64,000 nt of DNA, from the NCBI GenBank assembly GCA_035536185.1, contig DATLOM010000021.1, forward strand, positions 1-64,000, written 5' to 3'. Positions 32,361 to 40,774 of this stretch are shown one piece after another; position 1 is the first letter of the stretch; every line of letters begins with the position of its first letter. Made by a program: the position numbers and the translations under genes. The notes below the pieces were generated by a model. The model did not search any database and was not told the origin of the DNA. It saw only the letters and a list, made by a program, of their open reading frames with translations. This stretch comes from GCA-2861595 sp035536185. GTDB lineage: Bacteria; Actinomycetota; Acidimicrobiia; Acidimicrobiales; GCA-2861595.

Positions 32361-33319
32361 GCCCGCCGGGTAGCGCCGCCGTCGTCGTCGGACCGGGGCG
32401 CATCGAGATGATCCAAGTGGACGTGGCTGATCCCGGGCGCGGCGAGGTGCAGGTGGTCGTGGGCGGAAGTGGAGTATGCGGTTCCAACCTGCCCGTGTGG
32501 GAGGGCCGGCCATGGTTCTCCTATCCCCTGCCGCCAGGCGCGCCGGGCCATGAGGCCTGGGGCCGGATCGCCGCCGTGGGTGAAGGCGTCGAGGATCGTC
32601 ATGTCGGTGAGCCAGTGGCATTTCTGGGAGAAGCCGGCTTCGCCTCACATGCCGTGGTCCCCGCGTCGTCGACCATCGTTCTGCCCCCCGAGCTGGCGGG
32701 GGAGGTGTTCCCCGGGGAGGCACTGGGTTGCGCCTTCAACGTTGCCGCCCGCTGCGGCTTCCGGCCGGACCAGAGAGTCTGCGTGGTGGGAGTGGGATTT
32801 CTCGGCGCCATCGTCACCCATCTCGCTGCCCAGGCCGGTGCCCAGGTCATCGCCGTCTCCCGGCGCGGCTATGCGCTGGATGTGGCGACGGCCATGGGAG
32901 CGAAGGACACGGTCCAGCTGGAGAGCCAGTCGGGGGTCGTTGACGCCGTGGCGAAGCTCACCGGTGGTGAGCTCTGCGAGGTCGTCGTCGAGGCCGTGGG
33001 CGCCCAGGGGCCGCTGGATCTGGCGGGTGAGCTCACGGGCGTGCGCGGGCGCCTCGTGATCGCCGGCTTCCACCAGGACGGGCCCCGCACCGTGGACCTG
33101 CAGCTGTGGAACTGGCGAGGCATCGACGTGGTCAACGCCCACGAACGGGATCCGGCCGTCTCGCTCGCCGGCATGGAAGCGGCGGCCACAGCCGTAGCCG
33201 GCGGGACCTTCGATCCCGCGCCCCTCTACAGCAGCTACCCGTTGGAACGCCTGGGCGACGCCCTCGACGACATGGTCCGGCGCCCTGACGGGTTCATGAA
33301 AGCGGTGGTGCGCCCATGA
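32357..33319 (+). CDS. Medium-chain zinc-type alcohol dehydrogenase, apparent CTG start
   Basis: This 320-residue protein has a GroES-like N-terminal domain with C-G-S-N and PGHEAWGRIAAVGEGV, and a Rossmann domain with VCVVGVGFLGAIVTHLAAQAGAQV. It lacks the four-Cys structural zinc lobe. It could oxidise or reduce a sugar or sugar-linked alcohol. No ATG, GTG or TTG lies at the expected N-terminus. A CTG at 32357 overlaps the previous stop (CTGA) and has GGAGG four bases upstream, while the first ATG (32408) would remove the first beta strand. The stop overlaps the Gfo/Idh gene by ATGA. Confidence 0.8.
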   Translation: MSPPGSAAVVVGPGRIEMIQVDVADPGRGEVQVVVGGSGVCGSNLPVWEGRPWFSYPLPPGAPGHEAWGRIAAVGEGVEDRHVGEPVAFLGEAGFASHAVVPASSTIVLPPELAGEVFPGEALGCAFNVAARCGFRPDQRVCVVGVGFLGAIVTHLAAQAGAQVIAVSRRGYALDVATAMGAKDTVQLESQSGVVDAVAKLTGGELCEVVVEAVGAQGPLDLAGELTGVRGRLVIAGFHQDGPRTVDLQLWNWRGIDVVNAHERDPAVSLAGMEAAATAVAGGTFDPAPLYSSYPLERLGDALDDMVRRPDGFMKAVVRP

Positions 33320-34299
33320 AGCCGCGACTGGGGTTCCTCGGTGTCGGCTGGATCGGGCAGCACCGGATGATGGCCATAGCCAACAGTGGCCGGGCCGAGA
33401 TCGTGGCCGTCAGCGACACCTCCGCCGACGCCGCGGCGGAGGCCTCGGCTGTCGCCGGTGCGCCGGCGGTGGAGCCGGCGCGCCTGTTCGACGGCAGCCT
33501 CGACCTCGACGGCATGGTGATCGCCACCCCGACTGCGCTGCACGCCGAGCAGGCCGAGAAGGCGCTGGACCAGGGGCTGGCCGTGTTCTGCCAGAAGCCG
33601 CTGGGCTGCACCGCCGGCGAGTGCAGCGCGGTGGTCGAGGCGGCCCGGCGGGCCGACCGGCTGCTCGCCGTCGACCTGTCGTACCGCCACCTGGTCGCCG
33701 TTCAGCGAATGGGGGAGGTGATGGTCAGCGGCGAGATCGGCCACATCTATGCCGTCGAGCTCGTGTTCCACAACGCCTACGGGCCCGACAAGGCGTGGTT
33801 CAGCGATCCCTCCCTGTCCGGCGGTGGCTGCGTCATCGACCTCGGCATCCACCTGGTGGACCTGGCCCTGTGGCTGCTCAGCTGCCCGAAGGTGGAGCAC
33901 GTCGACGCCCGGCTCTTCGCCGGCGGCCGGCCCATGGCCTCGGCCGGTGGTGCCGTCGAGGACTACGCCGTCGCCCGTCTCGATCTGGCCGACGGACGAG
34001 TCGTGAACTTCGCCTGCTCCTGGTTCCTCGCCGCAGGACAGGACGCGGTGATCGGCGCCACCTTCGTGGGCACCCGGGGCGCTGTTCACCTGGCCAACGT
34101 GGGCGGTTCCTACTACGACTTCCGGGCCGAGGTCCGCCACGGCACCTCGGTCACCTCGCTGGCCGAGCCGCCGGACGACTGGGGCGGCCGGGCCGCCGTG
34201 AGCTGGGTCCGAAGGCTGGCCGCCGGCGAGGGGTTCGATCCCGCCAACGACGAGCTCATCGAGGTGGCCAGCGTCCTCGACCGGGTCTACGGGCGATGA
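33316..34299 (+). CDS. Gfo/Idh/MocA-family oxidoreductase
   Basis: This 327-residue NAD(P)-dependent oxidoreductase acts typically on sugars or inositols. The N-terminal Rossmann part is LGFLGVGWIGQHRMMAIANSGRAEIVAVSD. The catalytic Lys sits in VFCQKPLGCTAGE (the EKP-like motif, here QKP). The C-terminal domain has GGGCVIDLGIHLVDLALWLL with the conserved D-x-G-x-H. Both junctions are ATGA overlaps, so it belongs to the cluster and probably works on the same sugar as the neighbouring dehydrogenase. Confidence 0.9.
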   Translation: MKPRLGFLGVGWIGQHRMMAIANSGRAEIVAVSDTSADAAAEASAVAGAPAVEPARLFDGSLDLDGMVIATPTALHAEQAEKALDQGLAVFCQKPLGCTAGECSAVVEAARRADRLLAVDLSYRHLVAVQRMGEVMVSGEIGHIYAVELVFHNAYGPDKAWFSDPSLSGGGCVIDLGIHLVDLALWLLSCPKVEHVDARLFAGGRPMASAGGAVEDYAVARLDLADGRVVNFACSWFLAAGQDAVIGATFVGTRGAVHLANVGGSYYDFRAEVRHGTSVTSLAEPPDDWGGRAAVSWVRRLAAGEGFDPANDELIEVASVLDRVYGR

Positions 34300-35414
34300 C
34301 GCACGTGCTGATGACCGCCGACACGGTCGGCGGAGTATGGACCTACGCCCTGGAACTGGCTGACGCCTTGGCCCCGATGGGCGTGTCCGTCAGCCTGGCG
34401 ACGATGGGACGGCCGATGGACCGCGACCAGCACGTGGCCGTCGGCGCGTCAGCGGTCGTGGACGTGCACGAGAGCAGCTACCGCCTGGAATGGATGAAGG
34501 GGCCCTGGCGGGAGGTCGACCAGGCCGCGGAATGGCTCCTCCGCCTGGAGGACAGCGAGCGCCCCGACGTCGTCCACCTGAACGGCTACGCCCATGGCGC
34601 CCTTCCGTGGAGCGCACCCAGCGTCGTGGTCGGCCACTCGTGCGTGCTGTCGTGGTGGACGGCGGTCCACGGGGGGCCGGCGCCGGCGGAGTGGGATCGG
34701 TACCGCCAGAGGGTCGCCCAGGGGCTCCGTGGGGCAACAAGGGTGGTGGCGCCCAGCCAGGCGATGCTCTCGGAGCTCCGCCGCTGGTACGGGTTCGACG
34801 GTGGAGTGGTGATCCCCAACGGCCGTCGGAGTGATTGGAGCTCTCCACAATCGAAGGAGCCGATGGTGCTGGGGACCGGGCGCCTATGGGACGAGGCCAA
34901 GAACCTCGACGCTCTCCGTCGCGTCGCGCCGTCCCTCCCGTGGCCGGTGGTGATCGCCGGCGACGCCGAGCCGCCCGAGGGCACACCGGTTCCCGCCATG
35001 GAGACGGCAGGGGGACCGGCGCGGCTGCTCGGCCGGTTGACCTTCCCGGACCTGGCGCCGTGGCTCGACCGGGCCGAGATCTTCGCCCTCCCCGCGTGGT
35101 ACGAACCCTTCGGCCTCGGGGCCCTCGAAGCAGGCATCGCCGGTTGCGCGCTCGTCCTCGGCGACATCCCCAGCCTTCGGGAGGTGTGGGGAAGCGCCGC
35201 CTGCTACGTGGGCCCGGGCTACGACTCCAGCCTCCTCGCCGCCCTCCGGGACCTGATGGCCGAGCCCGCTCTCGTCCGCCGGCTCGGCCACGCCGCCCGG
35301 GAACGGGCTCTGGAGCTCAGCGCAGAGCGGTTCGCCGCCTCCTACCGGGACCTCTACCGGGAGCTGCTCGTCACCGCCGGCGCCGGTGCCACGGCTTTCG
35401 GAGGACACCGATGA
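34296..35414 (+). CDS. Glycosyltransferase, GT-B fold (GT4-like)
   Basis: This 372-residue glycosyltransferase begins VLMTADTVGGVWTYALELADAL, with an acceptor loop of the GT-B type. The donor-binding half has VLGTGRLWDEAKNLDAL, ARLLGRLTFPDLAPWL, and FALPAWYEPFGLGALEAGIAGCALV, where the E-P-F-G-L-G-A-L-E motif contacts the sugar nucleotide. It would transfer a sugar from a nucleotide donor. Both ends overlap neighbours by 4 nt. It differs from the three CgeB-like enzymes downstream. Confidence 0.88.
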   Translation: MTHVLMTADTVGGVWTYALELADALAPMGVSVSLATMGRPMDRDQHVAVGASAVVDVHESSYRLEWMKGPWREVDQAAEWLLRLEDSERPDVVHLNGYAHGALPWSAPSVVVGHSCVLSWWTAVHGGPAPAEWDRYRQRVAQGLRGATRVVAPSQAMLSELRRWYGFDGGVVIPNGRRSDWSSPQSKEPMVLGTGRLWDEAKNLDALRRVAPSLPWPVVIAGDAEPPEGTPVPAMETAGGPARLLGRLTFPDLAPWLDRAEIFALPAWYEPFGLGALEAGIAGCALVLGDIPSLREVWGSAACYVGPGYDSSLLAALRDLMAEPALVRRLGHAARERALELSAERFAASYRDLYRELLVTAGAGATAFGGHR

Positions 35415-36523
35415 GGATCGTTCTGTTCTGCCACTCGCTGTTCTCCGACTGGAACCACGGGAACGCCCACTTCCTCCGAGGTGTCGTGCTGGAGCTCCTC
35501 GCCCGCGACCACGAGGTGAAGGTGTTCGAGCCGGTGGACGGATGGAGCCGGGCCAACCTCGTCGTAGATCACGGGCAAGAGGCCCTCGATGATGTGCGGC
35601 GCGCCTTTCCCGACCTGCGCAGCACGAGCTACGACCTCCATGGCTCCGACGTGGGCGTGATGACCGAGGGTGCCGATCTCGTGATCGTGCACGAGTGGAA
35701 CGACCCCGAGCTGGTGGCCGCCCTCGGCCATGAGCGCTCCGAAGGCGGCTTCCGGCTCCTGTTCCACGACACCCACCACCGAGCGGCCACCCGCCCCGAC
35801 GAGATGGCCCGCTACGACCTGAGCGGGTACGATGGCGTGCTCGCCTTCGGTGGCGTCATCCGGGACCTCTACCTGGAGCGCGGGTGGGCCAAGCAGGCCT
35901 GGACCTGGCACGAGGCGGCCGACATCCGCACCTTCCGCCCCATGGAGGGCGTGGCTCGGCGCGGCGATCTCGTCTGGATCGGCAACTGGGGCGACGGTGA
36001 GCGAACGGGCGAGCTTCACGAGTTCCTCTTGGAGCCGGTGCGCCGTCTCGGCCTGTCGGCCCAGGCCTATGGGGTCCGCTATCCGAAGGACGCGGTACGG
36101 GCCCTGGCCGCGGCCGGTATCCGTTACGGCGGCTGGCGGGCCAACCACCGTGCCCCAGCGGCGTTCGCCGCCCACGCCGTCACGGTGCACGTTCCCAGGC
36201 GGCCCTACGTCGAGGCTCTGCCGGGCATCCCCACGATCCGGCCCTTCGAGGCCATGGCCTGTGGCATCCCGCTGGTGTGCGCGCCCTGGGACGACGCCGA
36301 GGCCCTGTTCCGGCCGGGCGAGGACTACCTCGTGGCCGGTGACGGTCACGAGATGCAGCGCCGGCTCGACGACGTGGTCCACGATCCTGAACTGGCCCGT
36401 TCCTTGCGGGAAAGCGGCCTGGCCACCATCGCCGGGCGCCACACCTGCGGGCACCGGGTCGACGAGCTGATGGGCATCTGCGGCGAGCTGGGGCTCGAAA
36501 GTGACGGCTCCGGAGGTGCGTAG
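35411..36523 (+). CDS. CgeB-like glycosyltransferase, copy 1
   Basis: This 370-residue GT-B protein begins MRIVLFCHSLFSDWNHGNAHFLRGVVLELLARDHEV and ends with the CgeB-type donor-side motif, T-I-R-P-F-E-A-M-A-C-G-I-P-L-V, then W-D-D-A-E-A-L-F-R-P-G-E-D. The N-terminal W-x-H-G-N-A motif recurs in the third copy. It is a paralogue of the next two genes in length and layout. The stop lies 22 nt inside the next frame. The acceptor is unknown; the tandem array suggests sequential additions to one glycan. Confidence 0.8.
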   Translation: MRIVLFCHSLFSDWNHGNAHFLRGVVLELLARDHEVKVFEPVDGWSRANLVVDHGQEALDDVRRAFPDLRSTSYDLHGSDVGVMTEGADLVIVHEWNDPELVAALGHERSEGGFRLLFHDTHHRAATRPDEMARYDLSGYDGVLAFGGVIRDLYLERGWAKQAWTWHEAADIRTFRPMEGVARRGDLVWIGNWGDGERTGELHEFLLEPVRRLGLSAQAYGVRYPKDAVRALAAAGIRYGGWRANHRAPAAFAAHAVTVHVPRRPYVEALPGIPTIRPFEAMACGIPLVCAPWDDAEALFRPGEDYLVAGDGHEMQRRLDDVVHDPELARSLRESGLATIAGRHTCGHRVDELMGICGELGLESDGSGGA

Positions 36524-37616
36524 GGTGCCTGACGGCCTGGACATCGCCTTCTTCGGTTCGAGCCTGGTCTCGGCCTGGTGGAACGGGGCCTGCACCTACT
36601 ACCGGGGCATCATCCGGGGCCTGCACGACCACGGCCACCACGTCACCTTCTACGAGCCGGTGGCCTACCAGCGCCAGGAGCACCGGGACATCGACGACCC
36701 CGATTGGGCCGACGTCGTCGTCTACGAGGCCGACGAGGAGGACGCGGTACGGGAGACGGTGGAGGCGGCTCGGGGGGTGGACGTGGCCGTCAAGACCAGC
36801 GGCGTGGGCGTGTTCGACGATGTCCTGGAGGACGCCGTCGCCGGCCTGGGAAGCCCGTCCACCACCACCATCTTCTGGGACGTCGACGCGCCGGCGACCC
36901 TTGGCCGCATGGAGTCGGCCGCCGACGATGCCTTTCGCCGGCAGCTCCCGCGCTATGACCTGGTGCTCACCTACGGCGGCGGCAAGCCGGTGGTGGACAG
37001 GTACCTGGCCATGGGGGCGCGGGAGTGCGAGATCGTCTACAACGCCCTCGATCCCGTGACCCATCACCGGGTCGACCCCGACCCGCGCTTCGTCGCCAAC
37101 CTGGCGTTGCTGGCCAACCGGCTCCCCGACCGGGAGGAGCGAATCGAGGAGTTCTTCTTCCGGGCCGCGGGCCTGCTGCCCGACATGGCCTTCCTGCTCG
37201 GCGGCAACGGATGGGAGGGCAAGGTCATGCCGCCCAACGTGCGGGCCGTGGGGCACGTGGGAACAGAGGAGCACAATGCCTTCAACTGCACGCCCACGTG
37301 CGTCCTCAACGTGACGAGGGACAGCATGGCGGCCAACGGCTGGTCCCCGGCCACCAGGGTGTTCGAGGCCGCCGGCGCCGGCGCCTGCCTCCTCACCGAC
37401 GCGTGGGAGGGGATCGCCGACTTCCTCGAACCCGACGCCGAGGTGCTGGTGGCATCGGAGGGTGCCGAGGTGGCGGAGCATGTTGCCGCCCTCGACGTGC
37501 CGAGGGCCCGGCGGATCGGAGAGGCCGGGGCCGAGCGGGTGAGGCGCGATCACACCTACGCCCACCGGGCCGCCCAGGTCGACGAGCTGCTCCGGGCGAG
37601 GGTCGCCGGGCGATGA
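36501..37616 (+). CDS. CgeB-like glycosyltransferase, copy 2
   Basis: This 371-residue protein has the CgeB signature in its last third: N-V-T-R-D-S-M-A-A-N-G-W-S-P-A-T-R-V-F-E-A-A, followed by LTDAWEGIADFLEPDAEVLVA. It begins IAFFGSSLVSAWWNGACTYYRGIIRGLHDHGHHV. CgeB is named from a Bacillus sporulation gene; such proteins are widespread glycosyltransferases of uncertain acceptor. It overlaps both neighbours, by 23 nt at the start and 4 nt at the stop. The start is GTG. Confidence 0.83.
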   Translation: MTAPEVRRVPDGLDIAFFGSSLVSAWWNGACTYYRGIIRGLHDHGHHVTFYEPVAYQRQEHRDIDDPDWADVVVYEADEEDAVRETVEAARGVDVAVKTSGVGVFDDVLEDAVAGLGSPSTTTIFWDVDAPATLGRMESAADDAFRRQLPRYDLVLTYGGGKPVVDRYLAMGARECEIVYNALDPVTHHRVDPDPRFVANLALLANRLPDREERIEEFFFRAAGLLPDMAFLLGGNGWEGKVMPPNVRAVGHVGTEEHNAFNCTPTCVLNVTRDSMAANGWSPATRVFEAAGAGACLLTDAWEGIADFLEPDAEVLVASEGAEVAEHVAALDVPRARRIGEAGAERVRRDHTYAHRAAQVDELLRARVAGR

Positions 37617-38716
37617 CGGCGCCGGCACCGAACCTGCGGGTGGTGATCCTCGGCCTGAGCATCACCTCGTCGTGGGGCAACGGTCACGCCACCAACTACC
37701 GCGCCCTGGTGCGGGCCCTGGAGGAGAGAGGCCACGACGTCCTCTTCCTCGAGCGCGACGTCCCGTGGTACGCGGCGCAGCGGGACCTTGCCCGGCCTCC
37801 TCATGGCCGCACGGCGCTGTACTCCTCGGTCGACGAGCTGAAGAACCTGTTCGCCGGCGATGTCGCCGCCGCAGATCTGGTGGTCGTGGGCTCCTACGTC
37901 CCCGATGGGATCGACGTCTCCCGATGGGTCGTTTCGGAGGCCGGTGGTGTAAAGGCCTTCTACGACATCGACACCCCCGTCACCCTCGCCGCCCTCGAGG
38001 AGAACGGGTGCGAGTACCTGACCGCGGACCTGGTGGCGAGCTTCGATCTCTACCTGTCCTTCACCAGCGGCCCCACCCTCGACGTGCTGGCGGAGCGCTA
38101 CGGCTCACCTCGCCCCCGGGCCTTCCACTGCCTCGTCGATCCTGATGCCTACCGGCCGCTCCCGGGGCCTCAGCGTTGGGACCTCGGCTACCTCGGCACC
38201 TACAGCGACGACCGCCAGCCCGCTCTCGACCGGCTCTTGCTGGAGCCGGCCCGCCGACGCCCGGACCTGCGCATGGTGGTCGCCGGCCCCGGTTACCCGG
38301 GCACCATCGGCTGGCCGGCCAACGTGGAGCGCATCGAGCACCTGGCGCCGGCCGACCATCCGGCGTTCTACGCCGGGCAGCGTCTCGCCCTGAACGTCAC
38401 CCGGGCCGACATGGTGCGCGCCGGTTGGTCACCCAGTGTGCGCCTGTTCGAAGCGGCGGCCTGCGCCGTGCCCGTGGTTTCCGACCGCTGGGACGGCCTC
38501 GGCAGCTTCTTCGTCCCGGGCGAGGAGATCTTCCTGGCCGACGGTGCCGACGACGTCCTCGACGTCCTCGACATCCTCGACGACCAGACCCGGCAGGTTG
38601 TCGGCGACCGTGCCCGCCGGCGGGTGGTGGCCGAGCACACCGCGGCCCACCGGGCCCGCGAGCTGGAGGACGCGGTGGGAGACCTGCTCCCCGACCTCCT
38701 GGGGGCGCTGCGATGA
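37613..38716 (+). CDS. CgeB-like glycosyltransferase, copy 3
   Basis: This 367-residue paralogue of the two preceding genes begins VVILGLSITSSWGNGHATNYRALVRALEERGHDVLFLERD. It carries the signature N-V-T-R-A-D-M-V-R-A-G-W-S-P-S-V-R-L-F-E-A-A, then W-D-G-L-G-S-F-F-V-P-G-E-E. It contains an AFYDIDTPVTLA segment that matches IFWDVDAPATLG of copy 2, so those two are the closer pair. Junctions on both sides are ATGA overlaps. Confidence 0.85.
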   Translation: MTAPAPNLRVVILGLSITSSWGNGHATNYRALVRALEERGHDVLFLERDVPWYAAQRDLARPPHGRTALYSSVDELKNLFAGDVAAADLVVVGSYVPDGIDVSRWVVSEAGGVKAFYDIDTPVTLAALEENGCEYLTADLVASFDLYLSFTSGPTLDVLAERYGSPRPRAFHCLVDPDAYRPLPGPQRWDLGYLGTYSDDRQPALDRLLLEPARRRPDLRMVVAGPGYPGTIGWPANVERIEHLAPADHPAFYAGQRLALNVTRADMVRAGWSPSVRLFEAAACAVPVVSDRWDGLGSFFVPGEEIFLADGADDVLDVLDILDDQTRQVVGDRARRRVVAEHTAAHRARELEDAVGDLLPDLLGALR

Positions 38717-39489
38717 CCCTGCAGTCGTCGGGGCTGGCGTCGGGGGACCGCGGCGTCGCCGCGCTCGCCCCCTGGTTCCACAACCTCCACCTGCCGGACG
38801 GGCTGCAAACGGCGCCCGACCACCCGCTGGGCGACTTCCCGTCGTTCAAGTGGAGGCAGCTGGCCGGCGCCCTGCCCGCCGACCTCAGCGGTTGCCGGGC
38901 CCTCGACATCGGCTGCAACGCCGGCTTCTACAGCTTCGAGCTGGCCAAGCGGGGGGCGGATGTCCTGGCCATCGACCACGACGAGCACTACCTGACACAG
39001 GCCCGGTGGGCCTGCACCCGCTTCGGGTTGGAACGGAGCGTCGAGTTCCGCCGGCTCGGCGTGTACGACCTGGCCAGGATCACCGAGACGTTTGACCTCG
39101 TGCTGTTCCTCGGCGTGCTCTACCACCTGCGCTACCCGCTCCTGGCCCTCGATCTGGTGAGCGAACGGGTGCGGGGGCGGCTGGTCCTCCAGACCCTCAC
39201 CATGCCGGGAGACGAGGTGGCAGATGCACCCGCCGACCTCACCATGGACGAACGGGATCGGCTCCTCCAGCCGGGATGGCCGGCCATGGCCTTCGTCGAG
39301 CACCATTTCGCCGGTGATCCCACCAACTGGTGGCTGCCGAACACCAGCGCCGTCGAGGCCATGGTGCGTACGACGGGTATGCGGATAGTGGAGCGTCCTG
39401 GCCACGAGATGTGGATCTGCGAGCGCCAACGCCAGGCTCCTCACAAGGTCGAGCTCGACCAGGCCACCGGCCGCCATCCCGTCCCGTGA
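38713..39489 (+). CDS. SAM-dependent methyltransferase of the glycoconjugate cluster
   Basis: This 258-residue methyltransferase has motif I LDIGCNAGFYSFELAKRGADVLAIDHD and a post-motif FDLVLFLGVLYHLRYPLLALDLV, close in style to CmoB-like enzymes. From memory it also resembles the Rta_06860-type methyltransferases that occur beside similar sugar-enzyme clusters; that needs checking. The N-terminal WFHNLHLPDGLQTAPDHPLGDFPSFKW stretch is distinctive. It overlaps the last CgeB-like gene by 4 nt and would probably methylate a sugar or glycan. Confidence 0.82.
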   Translation: MTLQSSGLASGDRGVAALAPWFHNLHLPDGLQTAPDHPLGDFPSFKWRQLAGALPADLSGCRALDIGCNAGFYSFELAKRGADVLAIDHDEHYLTQARWACTRFGLERSVEFRRLGVYDLARITETFDLVLFLGVLYHLRYPLLALDLVSERVRGRLVLQTLTMPGDEVADAPADLTMDERDRLLQPGWPAMAFVEHHFAGDPTNWWLPNTSAVEAMVRTTGMRIVERPGHEMWICERQRQAPHKVELDQATGRHPVP

Positions 39490-39529
39490 GGTCCTTCGCC
39501 GGATGGGACCGGCCCGATAGGTTTCGACG

Positions 39530-39922
39530 GTGCAGTACGTCTTCCCCCAGTGCCGGGTGCTGGTCGACGCCGCCAATCAGTACGTGGAGACGCAGTTCCC
39601 GGACGGCACCAAAGTGGGCTCCACCCCCAATCGGGATCCCCATTCGCTGAACGTCGCCAACGGCCTGGGGTACGGCGACGACACGTGGGCGATGAGCCGC
39701 GACCACGAGATCGGCCACACCTGGCTCGCCCACCTGAACGGCCTCCCTTGGTCACCCACGATGTGGCGCCTGGCCCACCCCGACCGGAGCGACGTTCCCG
39801 ACGACGCCAAGGTGGCCGAAGAGGAAGCGACGGTGCTGGCCTTCCAGGGGACGCTGGCCAAGGACCAGCCCCGGCCGTGGGACGTGGCGGACGTGCCCAC
39901 CAAAGAGGCGTTGCCCTGGTAG
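39530..39922 (+). CDS. Small HEIGH-motif protein, possible metal site
   Basis: This 130-residue protein from GTG has a TAGGTT box (39518-39523) exactly 6 nt before the start, so it is probably leaderless and separately transcribed. Its notable segment is MSRDHEIGHTWLAHLNG, which fits HExxH zinc sites, followed 40 residues later by AEEEATVLAFQ, which could supply a third ligand. No signal peptide is present. It is too short for a typical metalloprotease. No family is recognised. Confidence 0.6.
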   Translation: MQYVFPQCRVLVDAANQYVETQFPDGTKVGSTPNRDPHSLNVANGLGYGDDTWAMSRDHEIGHTWLAHLNGLPWSPTMWRLAHPDRSDVPDDAKVAEEEATVLAFQGTLAKDQPRPWDVADVPTKEALPW

Positions 39923-39950
39923 CACGCCGCTCACTCGATACGGTGACGCA

Positions 39951-40625
39951 GTGGCCATCCGACTGGTGCTGGCAGAGGACAATGCCCTCTTGCGTGAGGG
40001 CATCAGCAGCCTGATCGAGCGCGAGCCCGATCTGGAGCTGGTCGGCGTCACCCAGGACTACGACTCGCTGCTCGAGTTGGTGGCCGCCCAGGAGCCCGAT
40101 GTCGTGCTCACCGACATCCGGATGCCGCCCACCTTCAGCGACGAGGGCATCCGGGCGGCGGCCCACATACGGGCCAGCCGTCCTCGGGTCGGGGTAGTCG
40201 TCCTCAGCCAGTACGCCAGCCCCGGCTACGCCCTGAGCCTCCTGCAGGGTGGGAGCGAGGGGCGGGCCTACCTGCTCAAGGAACGGGTGGCGGATGTAGA
40301 GGAGCTGCTCTTCGCCATCCGCGAAGTGGCTGCCGGCCGGTCGGTGATCGACCCGAAGGTGGTGGAGGCGCTGGTGTCCGCCGGCAGCAGGCGGGCCCGG
40401 TCGAACCTCGACCGCCTGACTCCACGGGAACGGGAAACGCTCTCGGAGATGGCCCAGGGCAAGAACAACGCGGCCATCGCCTCGAGCCTGATCCTCAGCG
40501 AGCGGGCGGTGGAGAAGCACATCAACTCGATCTTCTCCAAGCTCGGGCTGAGCGAGGAGCCGAACGTCAACCGCAGGGTGAAGGCGGTGCTGCTCCACCT
40601 CGGGGCCGAGGAGGACGGCCCGTAG
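39951..40625 (+). CDS. NarL-family response regulator
   Basis: This 224-residue regulator has a receiver with acidic pair LAEDN and phospho-acceptor D55 in VVLTDIRMPPTFSDEGIRAA, and a LuxR HTH with LTPRERETLSEMAQGKNNAAIASSLILSERAVEKHI. A TACGGT box ends 6 nt before the GTG, implying leaderless expression. Its DIRMPP-x-F-x-x-E-G-I segment and HTH align with the first 200 residues of the cyclase at 44072-45436, so the two are paralogues. No kinase is adjacent on this strand; the convergent kinase at 41162 is the likely partner. Confidence 0.92.
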   Translation: MAIRLVLAEDNALLREGISSLIEREPDLELVGVTQDYDSLLELVAAQEPDVVLTDIRMPPTFSDEGIRAAAHIRASRPRVGVVVLSQYASPGYALSLLQGGSEGRAYLLKERVADVEELLFAIREVAAGRSVIDPKVVEALVSAGSRRARSNLDRLTPRERETLSEMAQGKNNAAIASSLILSERAVEKHINSIFSKLGLSEEPNVNRRVKAVLLHLGAEEDGP

Positions 40626-40690
40626 ATGGCCGATGATCGAGGCCATGCTGCCGATCACGCTCATGTCGATCTGCGGCCCGGTGACCGAGC

Positions 40691-40711
40691 GGTAGTGGTA
40701 GCCCCACTACC
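40691..40711. promoter_or_regulatory. 8-bp inverted repeat upstream of the receiver gene
   Basis: Arms GGTAGTGG (40691-40698) and CCACTACC (40704-40711) are perfect, with loop TAGCC. No T tract follows, so it is more likely an operator for the receiver gene that begins 64 nt downstream than a terminator of the preceding regulator. Confidence 0.45.
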
Positions 40712-40774
40712 GAAACACCTGTCAGCCTGGTGGAGACCCCGGGCGGCCGGGTGTCAACATGGGTCGTGGTCGAG

